Notes: generated from the sequence alone by a model not told the origin. A stretch of 64,000 nt of DNA from CBDBBY01 sp965203795 (GCA_965203795.1 OZ241915.1:3658001-3722000), one strand, 5' to 3'. Shown: positions 45,063-54,847, counted from the stretch's first letter. A program made the numbers and translations.

Positions 45063-45680
45063 AGGGCGGCACGACCGCGTCAAGCGTCGATCAAGCTTCC
45101 GCAACCTTGGATCGACAACGCGACTTGGAGAGGCCGGGACCGATGCCGGAACTTCTGGACGTGGGATCGATCATAGGAAGGAACATCGACCGGGCCTTCG
45201 CAAGAGTTCGCCGCGAGGGCTTCCGCGAGGGCTACAACAAGGGCTTTCGCAAGGGCATGTGCTCCGCGCTGCGCAGGCTGGCACAGAAGAAGTTCGGCGC
45301 TGCCGGCCAAGGCGAGCTGCCCGGCCTGGTCGCGGGGCTTCGGGATGTCGGCCAGCTGGAGAATGCGCTCGACTACGTGCTGGAATGCGACGACCCTGGT
45401 CAATTCGCGCGCTTTCTGCAGCGGACTTCCAACGGAAGCTGAAGGGCGGCACGACCGCATCAAGCGTCGATCACGCTTCCGCAACCTTGGATCGACCGTG
45501 CGAATCGGCTGGGCCGAAACCGATTCCGGAACTTGAGGAAGTGGAATTGATTTTCGAGGGAAGCATCAATCAAGCTTCCGCGAGTGGTCGGAGCAAAAAC
45601 ATGCCGAAACTACCGTACCAAGTGTCGTGCAAGTCGGTGTTGAAGCGGTTCGGCGCGAACAGTCCGGAATGCATGTGAGC
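45063..45680 (+). pseudogene. Tandem degenerate duplicates of the Rpn-like 3' end
   Basis: After the Rpn-like stop, a block starting AGGGCGGCACGACCGC leads into a second copy of the gene's last part (45107-45442). It reads MPELLDVGSIIGRNIDRAF, then a region without GKLE repeats, and ends with the same FARFLQRTSNGS and stop. The same intergenic block recurs at 45443 and begins a third, shorter copy (IPELEEVELIFEGSINQAS). Only the C-terminal module is duplicated, not the nuclease. Whether the 111-codon second copy is translated is unknown. Confidence 0.78.
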
Positions 45681-45699
45681 TCAATCACCACATGAGTGG

Positions 45700-47433
45700 T
45701 CAGAATTTTATCGTAAATCCGGCATTCAGTTCTCGGGATGCCGACCGGTTGCCCGGTCGGCTGAAGGTTCCACCGACGCTGTACTCCGCGTTTTCTCCGA
45801 CCGATTGGCGGAGCGACAGTTCCGCCCGCCGGTTCCAAGGGCTTCGGCCGATCCTCACCGAACCGAAGGCGGTAGCCGCGTTTCCGCCGACGAATCTATC
45901 CGCGTGAACGGAAGCGGAAACGCGAAGGCCGGGAGCGATCTCCCTTTCTCCGACTGCGCTGACTCCCACTGCCGCCCCTTCGGCGGCGTCCAGAACGCGG
46001 CCGTCCCCTTCGTTCCATTGGCGGGTAGCGCGGAGGAACAGATTCCGGTGACCCGCGCTGACGTCGACCCTGCTTGACCCGCCGTAGCCGAACGAAGGAC
46101 TCAGCCCGAAGAACCCGATGCTGTTTCCGACTGCGGCGGCGGCGAATAATCCGTTTCCTGCGGCGTAGCCGGCGCCGACGGACCCGGATTCCCGGTCAAG
46201 GGATGCAATCGGGAAAAGGCCGGTCTTTCCTGCCGGATGCATCAGCGGCAGGCCCGCTGAAAAGTCGGCCGCGTCGAATTGCGCCGGCTTCCGCAGCGCC
46301 AAGCGGACGATGCGCGTTCCCTCGCGGCCAGTGGCGAATTCGCCGCCGATCTCCGCGCGCCCGGGAAACCCAAGCGCTTGCAGATTTGTCGGGGTGATCA
46401 GCGAAGCGAACTCCGATCCCGAGACCAGCCGCCATTCCCCGCCGGCGTCGAGCTTCGTCATGCATCTGAAGTCGGCAAGCCCCAGGCCCGGCATTCCGGG
46501 GCTGGGATCGGCGCAGGACTTGGCAAGCCTGATCAGGTCCGGGCCCGACGTGCCGGGAAAAATCGCGAGCACGCTCGCGAGCGCCATTGCGACATTGGGC
46601 GCGCTCCCCGAGGTGCCTGCGACCGCGCGGCGCTCCTCCTGGCTTCCCGGAGGCAATGCGAACACGAAGGGCGCATAGACGCACGCCTCCTCGATTCCGA
46701 CGCATCCGGTGGAGTTCGGGTGGCGGGCAATTCGCCCGGAGCGTTGCCGTCGGTAGCCCGCAACGAACAGCAGCTTGTCGTCCGCCGTCGCTTCGGCAAC
46801 GTTCGCGGCAAATCCCAAGACCGCCAGCGTGCGGTACGGCTCGCTGATCTCGCTGGTTGTGTCGCGGTATATGGAATAGAAGCTCTCTTCTCCCGTGTTT
46901 CCGGCGCCGCGGACGACAGCGAACGGCAGGTCTCCGCCGTGAAACTCGGCAAATCCGGGAAGGAACGAAACCGAGACCAGCTTGGTCGAAGCGGGGATCT
47001 GCTCCAGAAGGTCGTCCCTGACTGCGATGCTGATGTCGTCTCCGGGGTCGAACGTTGGCGTATAGAGCGTGAACGGTGTCGATCCCTCCAGAGGATTGGC
47101 AACGTTTTCGCACGGCTTGATGAAGGAATTGCATGCGACCTTGCTAACAAGGATCGCGTGCCGGTTTTCGTCATATATGCTGCCTGGCTCCGCGATCCCG
47201 ACCATTCCGGCGAGCTCCGCATTCGACGCCCGGATTTCATCAGCCGGAAGCCGGTTGATTCCCGGCAAGGCGAGGCTGCTGTATCGGCCTCCTCCACCGC
47301 TGCCGCCGCAGCCGGAAAGCATCAGCAATGCCGTGCATGCAAGCCCGCCGCAGGCAATTCGTCCGAACCGATTGCGGAAAGTCGGCGGATGGTGATGGAG
47401 GAAGCGACGCTGCCCTTCTGTGGTCCAAGTCAT
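45700..47433 (-). CDS. Lipoprotein with subtilisin-like Ser motif and beta-barrel-like C-terminus
   Basis: With the ATG at 47433 the product has 577 residues. A lipobox (ALLMLSGC, followed by Gly/Ser-rich GGSGGGG) predicts acylation. Near residue 290 GTSGSAPNVAMALASVLAIFP matches the catalytic-Ser segment of S8 (subtilisin) peptidases. I do not find the matching Asp and His motifs, so activity is doubtful. The last 230 residues are alternating beta-strands ending FTIKF, as in autotransporter barrels. It may be a reduced relative of S8 autotransporters that lost its catalytic triad, or a surface antigen. No operon partner. Confidence 0.65.
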   Translation of the reverse strand: MTWTTEGQRRFLHHHPPTFRNRFGRIACGGLACTALLMLSGCGGSGGGGRYSSLALPGINRLPADEIRASNAELAGMVGIAEPGSIYDENRHAILVSKVACNSFIKPCENVANPLEGSTPFTLYTPTFDPGDDISIAVRDDLLEQIPASTKLVSVSFLPGFAEFHGGDLPFAVVRGAGNTGEESFYSIYRDTTSEISEPYRTLAVLGFAANVAEATADDKLLFVAGYRRQRSGRIARHPNSTGCVGIEEACVYAPFVFALPPGSQEERRAVAGTSGSAPNVAMALASVLAIFPGTSGPDLIRLAKSCADPSPGMPGLGLADFRCMTKLDAGGEWRLVSGSEFASLITPTNLQALGFPGRAEIGGEFATGREGTRIVRLALRKPAQFDAADFSAGLPLMHPAGKTGLFPIASLDRESGSVGAGYAAGNGLFAAAAVGNSIGFFGLSPSFGYGGSSRVDVSAGHRNLFLRATRQWNEGDGRVLDAAEGAAVGVSAVGEREIAPGLRVSASVHADRFVGGNAATAFGSVRIGRSPWNRRAELSLRQSVGENAEYSVGGTFSRPGNRSASRELNAGFTIKF

Positions 47434-47565
47434 GATTTGGCGCCGCTTTCTTCTTTCGCTCCTGACGGAGGCTTGCCGCAGATCAGAACGCCGACGCTGG
47501 CGTTGACAGGCCCCGGCTTGCAGTCGGGCGGCAATGAGCCAGGTCGGCATGAGGAATTCCGGTTT
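47434..47565. other. Short upstream region of the lipoprotein gene
   Basis: About 130 bases separate the lipoprotein start from the end of the PIN pseudogene. An in-frame upstream extension of the lipoprotein gene exists but is Arg/Gln-rich and does not look like a leader. No signal is evident. Confidence 0.3.
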
Positions 47566-48256
47566 TCAGGAACGATCCTGGATCGAGTAGCGTTCACGCC
47601 TCGTGCGGATTTCCGCTGCTGGGAGTCGGCATCTCGGATGCCTCGCGATCGCTTCAAGCCCGTCAAGAACGGATCTCGGATCCAACTGCCCGGATTCGAA
47701 GATTCTGTCAATCAGCCACAGCACGTCGGGTGCATCCCATTTTTTGTGGTCAGTTGGCAGCGCCGTGGCAAGCCCTCCAATCAAGGAAGCCGGTCCAGCT
47801 GTTGCCGTCGATGCAGCATTTGACTGCGAGCGGGCGTTGACACCCGCTTTCGACCAAGGGTTTGAACCGGCTCCCGATGGTCCGCTTGCAGACGGTTTCC
47901 ACGAAAATGGGATGCACCCCCCAGCACGCCGCGGCACGGAACATTGCGTTCAGCTGCCAGCTTGGACAGCGCCCTGTCGCCGGTGAGCAGCGTACATCCG
48001 CCGACCTTGGCCAGCGACAAGGCAAATGCGTCAACAAGTGTGACATGGCTGCTTTCCTGCCGAATGCTGCTCGCAAGCTCCACACCGGAGCTATCCACCC
48101 TTTCGACTTGCAAACCAAGCTCAATCAGGTCGTTCCCCATCCGGTTCTTCAGTTCCCGTCGGAACATCAGTTCGGGAGCCCAAAACAGGCCCTCGGCAGC
48201 TCGCCGCCCCGTTCCAAGTCGATCAGAACTGATGTGTCGATGACAAAGGCATTCAT
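47566..48256 (-). pseudogene. PIN-domain toxin gene, frameshifted and split by an ISKra4-derived element
   Basis: The N-terminus (ATG at 48256) reads MNAFVIDTSVLIDLERGG, the first PIN Asp strand. The frame then shifts near 48165-48190 into FRRELKNRMGNDLIELGL and VDAFALSLAKVGGCTLLTGDRALSKLA, with the later PIN acidic residues. A 194-bp element at 47728-47921 with a 9-bp near-duplication separates this from the C-terminus VLWLIDRIFESGQL...RRERYS. Deleting the element plus one duplication (203 bases) restores the downstream frame. The start overlaps the stop of the XRE-ImmA gene by ATGA, so this was a coupled toxin-antitoxin pair. Confidence 0.8.
47728..47921. mobile_element. 194-bp non-autonomous ISKra4-derived element
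   Basis: The ends (GGGTGCATCCCATTTT on the left, its near complement AAAATGGGATGCACCCC on the right) resemble the complete ISKra4 element at 459-2215. The interior retains only the coding 3' end (RTIGSRFK and AVKCCIDGNSW on the minus strand). Flanks CAGCACGTC (47719-47727) and CAGCACGCC (47922-47930) are a 9-bp duplication with one mismatch. It therefore moved as a miniature element and was presumably mobilised in trans. Confidence 0.85.
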
Positions 48257-49300
48257 TTCGAAACGGGATTACCCTCCCAGCCATCCGGGGAAAGTTCCAT
48301 ACGCCGACCCAATTCCCGGACTGACAATTCCAAGAGTTCGGCAGCCTTGGCTTCGGACAACGCTCCCTGCGAAAGCGCGCGGCAGCAAAGCCGTTCAAAG
48401 CGACCCGATTGCTCGCGTTCCATTGCAAAAGGTTCCCTGAACGGAGGCGTCCGCCAGCCAAAGCGGGTAAATTCGCTGTACAGGTGTTTGAGAAGGGGCT
48501 GGCGGATAATGCCCAAGTCGACACATCGGCAAGCCAAGGCCTGCACGCTTACGCCGAGCAGGCGCTTGAGGTTGAATAGCTCCCACATCCCGATAGATGA
48601 GCGTCGCCGCCCGATTTCAGCACGCAATATTTCGGCTGGCATAAGGAATGCACCGGCGAAGTAGTTCGCTGCCGCTTCCGAATCCACATTCGGCCTTGCG
48701 CTTGAGCATCATGTGTCCGAGTTCATGCGCAATCGTGAATCGCTGCCGCTCGCCCCAGTGATGCTTGTTCACGACCACGACCGGCAAGCTCCCCCATCTG
48801 TTGCTCCGCACTATTGCCGTAAGCCCGCCGATCTCGGGAAGGTCCATGTGCAACAGCTTCACACCGCGCCTTTCCATCAGTTCCGACAGACCGGGTATTG
48901 GGTCCAGCCCCAGCCCCCACAAGGCGCGCAGACCGTACGCGGCGCCTTCCGCGTCGGACGGCCTGCGTTCGACAGGCCAAGGCGCTTCCATCGGCCTGTC
49001 CCAGCTTCCGGTCGCAAGACCGAGCAACTCCTCGACGAACAGGTATCGCTCCATCGCGTGGACTACCCGTCCCCGTATCCGCGCCTGCTCGCGTGCGGCC
49101 AAGCTCCGTTTCGTCCGGAATTCGACATGCTCGAGCGCCACGTCTCCAAAGCTGAAGAGGTGCGCCTCGGCTACGTCCAGCGCGTCGGCGAGCGCCGAAA
49201 CCACGGCCGAGCCCGGAGTCGATGCGTCCCGCTCGTATTTGGAAATCGCCTGGGCGGTCGCTTGGTTTTCGATTCGAGCAGCCAATCCTCGTTGCGGCGG
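48253..49300 (-). pseudogene. XRE-family/ImmA metallopeptidase antitoxin-like gene, frameshifted and 5'-truncated
   Basis: Read on the minus strand, the product starts inside a helix-turn-helix (QRGLAARIENQATAQAISKYERD). It continues with a long middle and the zinc-peptidase motif RFTIAHELGHMMLKRKAEC. A one-base shift near 48690 is needed to continue into VDSEAAANYFAGAFLMPAE, which is the normal continuation of ImmA/IrrE proteins. The first helix of the XRE domain is missing where the TRAP gene begins near 49290. These proteins repress and proteolytically relieve toxin operons. Its stop overlaps the PIN start. Confidence 0.8.
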
Positions 49301-51114
49301 TCGCGCTGACTATGGCTGTCGTCACAGTCTACATGCCGTCGCCCCTGTTCCCTCTGCTTTCCGACAACGACACTTGGCGCGCGCTGGGCTGGGACCGGGA
49401 CGGGCAAGGCGGCTGGAACGCCTTCCTGCACTGGTGCCGCGGCTGGGCCAAAGCTCTCAACCGGACGCTGCTCGACCCGGCATTCATCCGTCCGTTCTTC
49501 GTGGCCTCGGCGGGAATGGTCGCGATCCTGACCACGGCTCCTTGGCGCGCCGACAAGCTTTGGAAGGCGCGGGCGGCGGCCGCGTACAACCTGGTTCTGG
49601 CCGGGCTGCTAGCGTTCGGAATCTGGATTCTCGCCCGCAAGCTGTCGCTTGGATCGGATGTCCTCTTCCTTCCGGAGACCGTCGACATCGTCGCCGCGAT
49701 GTGCGGAGTGGCCGTCATCGCCGAGCTGGTCAGGCGCCTCGCCGGATGGCTGATGTTCGGCCTCGTTGTGCTTGCGGTCCTCTACATGAAGTGGGGCGCG
49801 CCCGCCTGGCTGTTCTACCAGACGACCGACAAGACTTGGGAACTGCTCGCAATGAACTTCTGGCTCGAGACGTCGGGCGCGATGGGGCTCGCGCTGTCGA
49901 TCATGATCCAGAACGTCGTGATCTTCATCCTGTTCGGCGTGGTGATCCAAGCGACCGGCACTGCGGACGCGCTGCTGAAAATCGCGCTTGTCGCGACCCG
50001 GCGGCTTCGCGGCGGACCGGCGCACGCCGCCAGTCATGGGCGCGGCGGCGTTCTTCCTAGCGGAGCAGGCCCAGATTCCCTACGCCCAGGTCGCCATCGC
50101 GGTGCTGCTGCCCGCGCTGTTCTATTTCGGAAGCCTGTTCGCGGCGGTGGAGTTCCACGCGCGCAAAACCGGCATCCGGACGGCGCTGCCCGACGAGGTT
50201 CCATCGCTGTCCCGCGAGGATTGGATCCGCTCGCTCGCCTTCTTCGCGCCGATCGCCGCGATCATCTACTGCCTGTGGGCAGGGTACTCGGTAAACCGCG
50301 CAGGGTTCTGGGCGATCGCCGCGACAGTTCTGTTCGGCCTGCTCAACAGCGAATTCCGCCGCAATCCGGCAAGCTCAGGAAAGGCGGCATCGCCGTCGCG
50401 CAGCTGCTGTCCATAGTCGCCCGGCTGGGCGTTTTCATCGGCGTGGTCGGAGGCACGGGGCTCGGGCCGAAGATTGGCTCCGACCTCGCCCTTCTGGTCG
50501 AGGAAAGCCTGCTGGCGGCGCTGGTGCTGACAATGCTCGCGTCCCTGGTTCTGTCCATGGGCATGCCGACGCTCCCGGCCTACGCGACCGTCATCACGAT
50601 CATGGGCATCTTCCTGTCGCAGCTCGCGGGAGACGCGACGCCGCTGATGGCGGTGCGCCTGTTCGTCCTTTATTTCAGCGTGTTGTCGCCGGTCACGCCG
50701 CCGGTGGCGCTGGCGGCGTACGCCGCGGCGTCGATCGCGGGCGCGCATCCGTTCGAAACCGGAATCACCGCCGTGCTCCTTTGCGCCGTCGCGTTCGTGG
50801 TGCCGTTCGCCTTCTTCTTCCATCCGCAGCTTCTGCTCGGGCAGACGGAGTTCGATGCGGCCGCTTTCCTGGCCGCCGCCGGAAGGCTCGGGCTTTGCGT
50901 TTGGCTGCTGACGACGGCCACTGCCGGCTGGGCCGCGCGGGATTTGCCGCCCTGGTCCAGAGTTTTGCGCGCGGCGGCCGCGATCGGCCTGCTTGCCGTC
51001 GGCGCGGCGTACTGGGCGGCTGCGCTGGCCGCCGCCATTGCGCTCATCGGTTCCGACGTGCATGAAATCCGCAGGCGCGCGGCGGCGGGCCGCGGCAACC
51101 GCCAAAGGATTTGA
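49265..51114 (+). pseudogene. TRAP-transporter fused permease with internal deletion and two frameshifts
   Basis: Plus-strand hydrophobic sequence begins RFEQPILVAAVALTMAV and reads as a TRAP large/small fused permease as far as the family's GGPAHA. The usual block of about 55 residues is then missing, and the sequence resumes in another frame as PPVMGAAAFFLAEQAQIPYAQVAIAVLLPALFY. A second shift near 50370 returns it to RKGGIAVAQLLSIVA and the C-terminal helices. The protein would have transported organic acids with a periplasmic binding protein. Its 5' end abuts the truncated XRE gene. Confidence 0.8.
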
Positions 51115-51116
51115 CG

Positions 51117-51818
51117 ATGACGCAGATTGTGCTCGTGCATGGCGGCTGGCACGGCGGCTGGGCGTGGAAGCACGTCAGGAGGCAGCTGACCAGCCCGGGC
51201 CACGAGGTGTTCTGCCCGACGATGACGGGGCTCGGAGAGCGCTCGCACCTCGCCCATGCCGAAATCACGCCGGACGACCACGTTCTGGACGTAGTCAACG
51301 TGCTCAAGTGGAACGAGCTGGAGGACGCGGTGCTCGTCGGGCATTCGTACGCCGGGTTCATAATCACGGGCGTGGCGTCGCGGGTCCCGGAGCAGGTTTC
51401 GGCGCTGGTGTATCTGGACGCCTTCGTTCCGACAGAGTCCATGCAGTCCGCGTTCGCAATCGGCCTGAAGGAGCGTGCCGACGAGGTCCGGGCCGCTGCT
51501 GGCGAGGACGGGCTGGTTCCGCCCGTCGGGTTCGAGCGATGGAGCGCGGATCCCCGATCCCGCGAATGGCTCCGGAAGCTGGCCACGCCCCATCCGGTCA
51601 AATGCTTCGGCGAAGGGACCAGCTTGGGCGGGCGCGAGTCCGAGGTCCGCAAACGGCTTTTCGTCCTGTGCGACCACTACGACCCGTCGCCGTTCCGCAG
51701 CTTCTACGAGCTGTACAAGTCCGATCCCGATTGGCTCGTCGCGAAACTCCCTTCGCTGCACGACGCGATGGTGGACGCGCCGGATCTGGTGGTGGAACAG
51801 ATTCTGCGAGTCTGCTGA
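51117..51818 (+). CDS. Alpha/beta hydrolase, salicylate-esterase/hydroxynitrile-lyase-like
   Basis: The ATG at 51117 gives 233 residues. The oxyanion motif VLVHGGWHGGWAWKHV, nucleophile elbow VLVGHSYAGF, CDHYDPSPF (acid) and PSLHDAMVDAPD (His) form a complete triad of the alpha/beta hydrolase fold. The HGGWHG start and the short cap resemble the salicylate-ester/HNL group. It lies directly after the TRAP remnant, with which it may once have formed a transport-and-cleavage unit. The substrate is unknown. The gene appears intact. Confidence 0.8.
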   Translation: MTQIVLVHGGWHGGWAWKHVRRQLTSPGHEVFCPTMTGLGERSHLAHAEITPDDHVLDVVNVLKWNELEDAVLVGHSYAGFIITGVASRVPEQVSALVYLDAFVPTESMQSAFAIGLKERADEVRAAAGEDGLVPPVGFERWSADPRSREWLRKLATPHPVKCFGEGTSLGGRESEVRKRLFVLCDHYDPSPFRSFYELYKSDPDWLVAKLPSLHDAMVDAPDLVVEQILRVC

Positions 51819-52017
51819 CGGTCTTCGCCACGGTTGGCAGCGGGAAGGTTCGGCATGGTCCGGATATCAAAGAATGCGTTGAATTCAGGCGAGAACTTCG
51901 CGCTTCCGGCCGGTCATGCGGAAGTCTGGGCCGGCTTCGCCCGCAGCCGTTCAGCTGGAGTGCTCCGCAAAACCCGATCCTTCCGCACGCAGGACTGAAC
52001 CGCATGCGCGACCCGGC

Positions 52018-53220
52018 ATGAACAAGCCCAGCGACTTGAGTTTCAAGCCCGGCGCGGGACATCCTCCACCGTTCCTGGCCGGACGCGACGCGGAAAAAGC
52101 CGCGATCAGGAAGGCGCTCGACCGTCTGGGAGCGGGTCTGAGTCCGTCCCAAAACATCGCCTTGATCGGCCCCCGCGGCAACGGCAAGACAGTGCTGATC
52201 CGATGGGCGGAGGAGCAGATCGGTCGCTGCAGCGGCGATATCAAGTGCGAAGTCCTGCATCCTGAATGTTTCGAATCGCATCGCGATCTTGTCGGGGCGC
52301 TTGCGGATCAGGACGCATTGTCGGCCCTCGCCGGCGAGGGGTTCGCAGCGAACATTAGTTCGCTCGGATCGGAAGTCGGCTCTTTGCGCCAAGAGGCCGC
52401 GAAAAAACTGCTGCGGCCTGTCTTGGAAAAAAGATGTTCCAAAAATGGCTTGGCAATACTGATAGACGAGGCGCATACGCTGCATCGCCGTCCGGATCTG
52501 ATCCGGGCTTTCTTCAATAACGTGCAGACGCTTGTCGGCAAAGGCAGGCCGCTGCTGCTGATCCTTGCCGGCACCCCCAACATTGCGGCGCGCTTGAACG
52601 CGATTGAAGCCACATTTTGGGATCGATTGAACAAAATCGGCATCGGGCTCCTCAGCGCCGAGGCGGCTCGCGAGGCTCTTCGGATTCCGTTGGAGGGGAT
52701 GGGCTTCCGTGTCGCGCCCGGAATTCTGGACAAGGCGGCCGACGAGGCGCAATGCTACCCGTATTTTGTTCAGGTGGTCGGCGATGCGCTGCATCATGCC
52801 GCCGAAGCGGAACCCGGCGACGGAATTGGCGGCGCGGTCCTTGAGCAAGCCTTGGCAACGCTTCGAAACAGGAGGAACAATTACTATTCCGGACGGTATC
52901 AGGAACTTCGAAGGGTCGGCATACTGCCCGCGGCTGAAGCCGTCGCGCGACTCTTCGCGTCGAAGAAGAAATCGATTTCCAACGCGGATTTCGAGGTAGC
53001 CGTCGAGCGAAGCCTTGACAGGAAAATGGAAGAATTGGCGAAGAGCAAGGGCTGGATTGAACCGGCGGCATGGTTCGAGTCCGAGCTTCGCGATCTTGGC
53101 TTCGTCTGGAGTCGGATCGGGCACGAGCACTTGTGCGAGCCCGGAATCCCCAGCCTGATGGATTACGTCGTGGAAATGGCCCGAGAGCGCGAGCGATCAC
53201 GAGCAAAGGCGAGTAAGTGA
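52018..53220 (+). CDS. AAA ATPase, first of two related copies around the IS110 element
   Basis: The ATG at 52018 gives 400 residues. Features are GRDAEKAAI, Walker A GPRGNGKT near 50, Walker B LAILIDEAHTL near 150, the sensor-like LLILAGTPN, and a C-terminal winged-helix-like region ending EPGIPSLMDYVVEM. The organisation matches stand-alone ATPases related to TnsC/ORC-like STAND proteins. A paralogue with the same order of motifs and IPSLRDYIERM end lies at 55715-57022. Role unknown; such ATPases occur in accessory islands and may load or regulate other proteins. Confidence 0.72.
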   Translation: MNKPSDLSFKPGAGHPPPFLAGRDAEKAAIRKALDRLGAGLSPSQNIALIGPRGNGKTVLIRWAEEQIGRCSGDIKCEVLHPECFESHRDLVGALADQDALSALAGEGFAANISSLGSEVGSLRQEAAKKLLRPVLEKRCSKNGLAILIDEAHTLHRRPDLIRAFFNNVQTLVGKGRPLLLILAGTPNIAARLNAIEATFWDRLNKIGIGLLSAEAAREALRIPLEGMGFRVAPGILDKAADEAQCYPYFVQVVGDALHHAAEAEPGDGIGGAVLEQALATLRNRRNNYYSGRYQELRRVGILPAAEAVARLFASKKKSISNADFEVAVERSLDRKMEELAKSKGWIEPAAWFESELRDLGFVWSRIGHEHLCEPGIPSLMDYVVEMARERERSRAKASK

Positions 53221-53690
53221 ATCAATGCGCGCCGGTCCGGCGTCCGGACGCAAATGGATTTGAAGGAGCGCCGCCCGTTTGAATTGCCGTTGGTCGCGGC
53301 GCATTGATGCTCCAATGCCGGATCCTGATCACGGCTTGGCCATGATTCTCGCGCCGAAGATCGTCAATCCGGCTTTCCATTCCCGGCCGCCTCCCCCGAC
53401 AAGGCAGGCGAACATCACAAGCCGCTTCCCGGTCCCGCCCGGCATCAGCGCCGCCCATGCCGTGCGCGCGGTCAGGAGGCGCCTGCAGAACCCGGGTGCC
53501 GCTTCCCCCCCGGCCCGGAAGCTCTTGCTGCGTCGGACAGCGAGGCGCGCCGTCCAGGAAAGCGCACGAACGGAAGCGCGAAATCGTCCATCGAAGCTCT
53601 CAAAGCGATGGAGTGGACGCCCCTTCCGGCGGCATCGGAAAATGCCATTATGGCGGAACCAACGCGCCACATGAGAAAGGGGCATCCACA
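53221..53690. other. IS110 left non-coding region with 179-bp repeat copy A
   Basis: Bases 53239-53417 form copy A of a 179-bp repeat. Copy B lies at 57858-58036 and can be aligned without gaps, with many substitutions. Bases 53420-53690 between the repeat and the IS110 recombinase start have no gene. In IS110-group elements a structured bridge RNA is made from a non-coding end of the element, so this region and the downstream one are both candidates. Confidence 0.5.
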
Positions 53691-54710
53691 ATGGAGAAGA
53701 TTAGCATGATCGGGGTCGATCTTGGCAAGAGGAGCTTCCAGCTCCACGGGACCCGCGAGGACGGGTCGGCGGCGTTCCGAAAGAAGGTGTCGCGGGATCG
53801 GTTCCTTGAGGAGATATCGAAGCGCGGGCCTTGCACGGTGGCGATGGAGGCCTGCGGCGGCGCCCACCACTGGAGCCGGGAGCTGCGGTCGATGGGGTTC
53901 GAGGTCCGCCTCGTCCCGCCGGCGTATGTGAAGCCGTTCGTGAAGCGGCAGAAGAACGACGCGGCGGACGCGGAGGCCGTCTGCGAGGCGGCGTCGCGGC
54001 CGACGATGCGGTTCGTGGCGGCGGAGAGCGCGGAGCAGCAGGCGGAGGGCATGCTGTTCCGGACGCGGGATCTGCTGACGAGGCAGAGGACGCAGACGGT
54101 CAACGCGCTGCGCGGGCATCTGGCGGAGCACGGCGTGGTGGCGCCGCAGGGGATCGCGAACGTGGCCCGGCTGGCCGCGGCGCTCGAGGATCCGGAGTCG
54201 GGGCTGCCGGAGGCGGTCCGGGAGCTGGGCGGGCTGCTGCTCGGCCAGATCGGGATCCTGACCGGACGGATCAAGGAGCTGAAGGCGAAGATCCTCAAGC
54301 GGGCGCGGGAGAGCGGGGAGGCGAAGCGGCTGATGGGCATTCCTGGCGTCGGCCCCGTCTGCGCCATGGCGTTCCTGGCCTTCGCGCCGCCGATGGAGGA
54401 GTTCCGGCGCGGCCGCGACTTCTCGGCCTGGCTGGGGCTCGTTCCCCGCCAGCACTCGACAGGCGGGAAGCCGAGGCTCGGAAAGGTCTCGAAGATGGGG
54501 CAGCGCGACCTCAGGCGGCTGCTGGTCTCTGGAGCGATCGCGAACATCCGCTGGGCGGAGCGGCGCGGGACCGAGGATCCGTGGCTGGAGGGAATGCTGG
54601 CGCGGAAGCCGAGGATGGTCGTGGCGGTCGCCCTGGCGAACAAGACGGCCCGGACCATCTGGGCCATGACCACGGGCAAGGAGTGCTACCGGCCCCGGAC
54701 CGCCGCTTGA
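53691..54710 (+). CDS. IS110-family recombinase
   Basis: The 339-residue protein has a RuvC-like DEDD domain: Asp in MIGVDLGKRS, Glu in VAMEACGGAHHW, and two Asp in KNDAADAEAV. It ends with the Tnp_20 domain (GIPGVGPVCAMAFLAF, PRQHSTGGKPRLGKVSK with the serine nucleophile). Both domains appear complete. IS110 enzymes insert without target duplication, guided by a bridge RNA from the non-coding ends. Element limits cannot be fixed here because the ends are not inverted repeats. Confidence 0.88.
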   Translation: MEKISMIGVDLGKRSFQLHGTREDGSAAFRKKVSRDRFLEEISKRGPCTVAMEACGGAHHWSRELRSMGFEVRLVPPAYVKPFVKRQKNDAADAEAVCEAASRPTMRFVAAESAEQQAEGMLFRTRDLLTRQRTQTVNALRGHLAEHGVVAPQGIANVARLAAALEDPESGLPEAVRELGGLLLGQIGILTGRIKELKAKILKRARESGEAKRLMGIPGVGPVCAMAFLAFAPPMEEFRRGRDFSAWLGLVPRQHSTGGKPRLGKVSKMGQRDLRRLLVSGAIANIRWAERRGTEDPWLEGMLARKPRMVVAVALANKTARTIWAMTTGKECYRPRTAA

Positions 54711-54776
54711 GAGGGCGCGGCGGCTCGGGCCGATTCAACGGAATGAAAGCGGAATGAAAGGGGTTCCTCCGAGGTT

Positions 54777-54806
54777 CCGCCCCGCCCGGATGTCCGGGCG
54801 GGGCGG
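54777..54806. ncRNA. Strong perfect hairpin after the IS110 gene, possible bridge-RNA part
   Basis: CCGCCCCGCCCGGA at 54777-54790 pairs perfectly with TCCGGGCGGGGCGG at 54793-54806, leaving a two-base loop. It lies 66 bases downstream of the recombinase stop, inside the non-coding end of the element. It could stop transcription or be a stem of a guide RNA. No other paired regions were traced. Confidence 0.4.
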
Positions 54807-54847
54807 CGCCGCCGGGGACGAGGGAGAAGCCGAAGCAGCGCAAGGGC

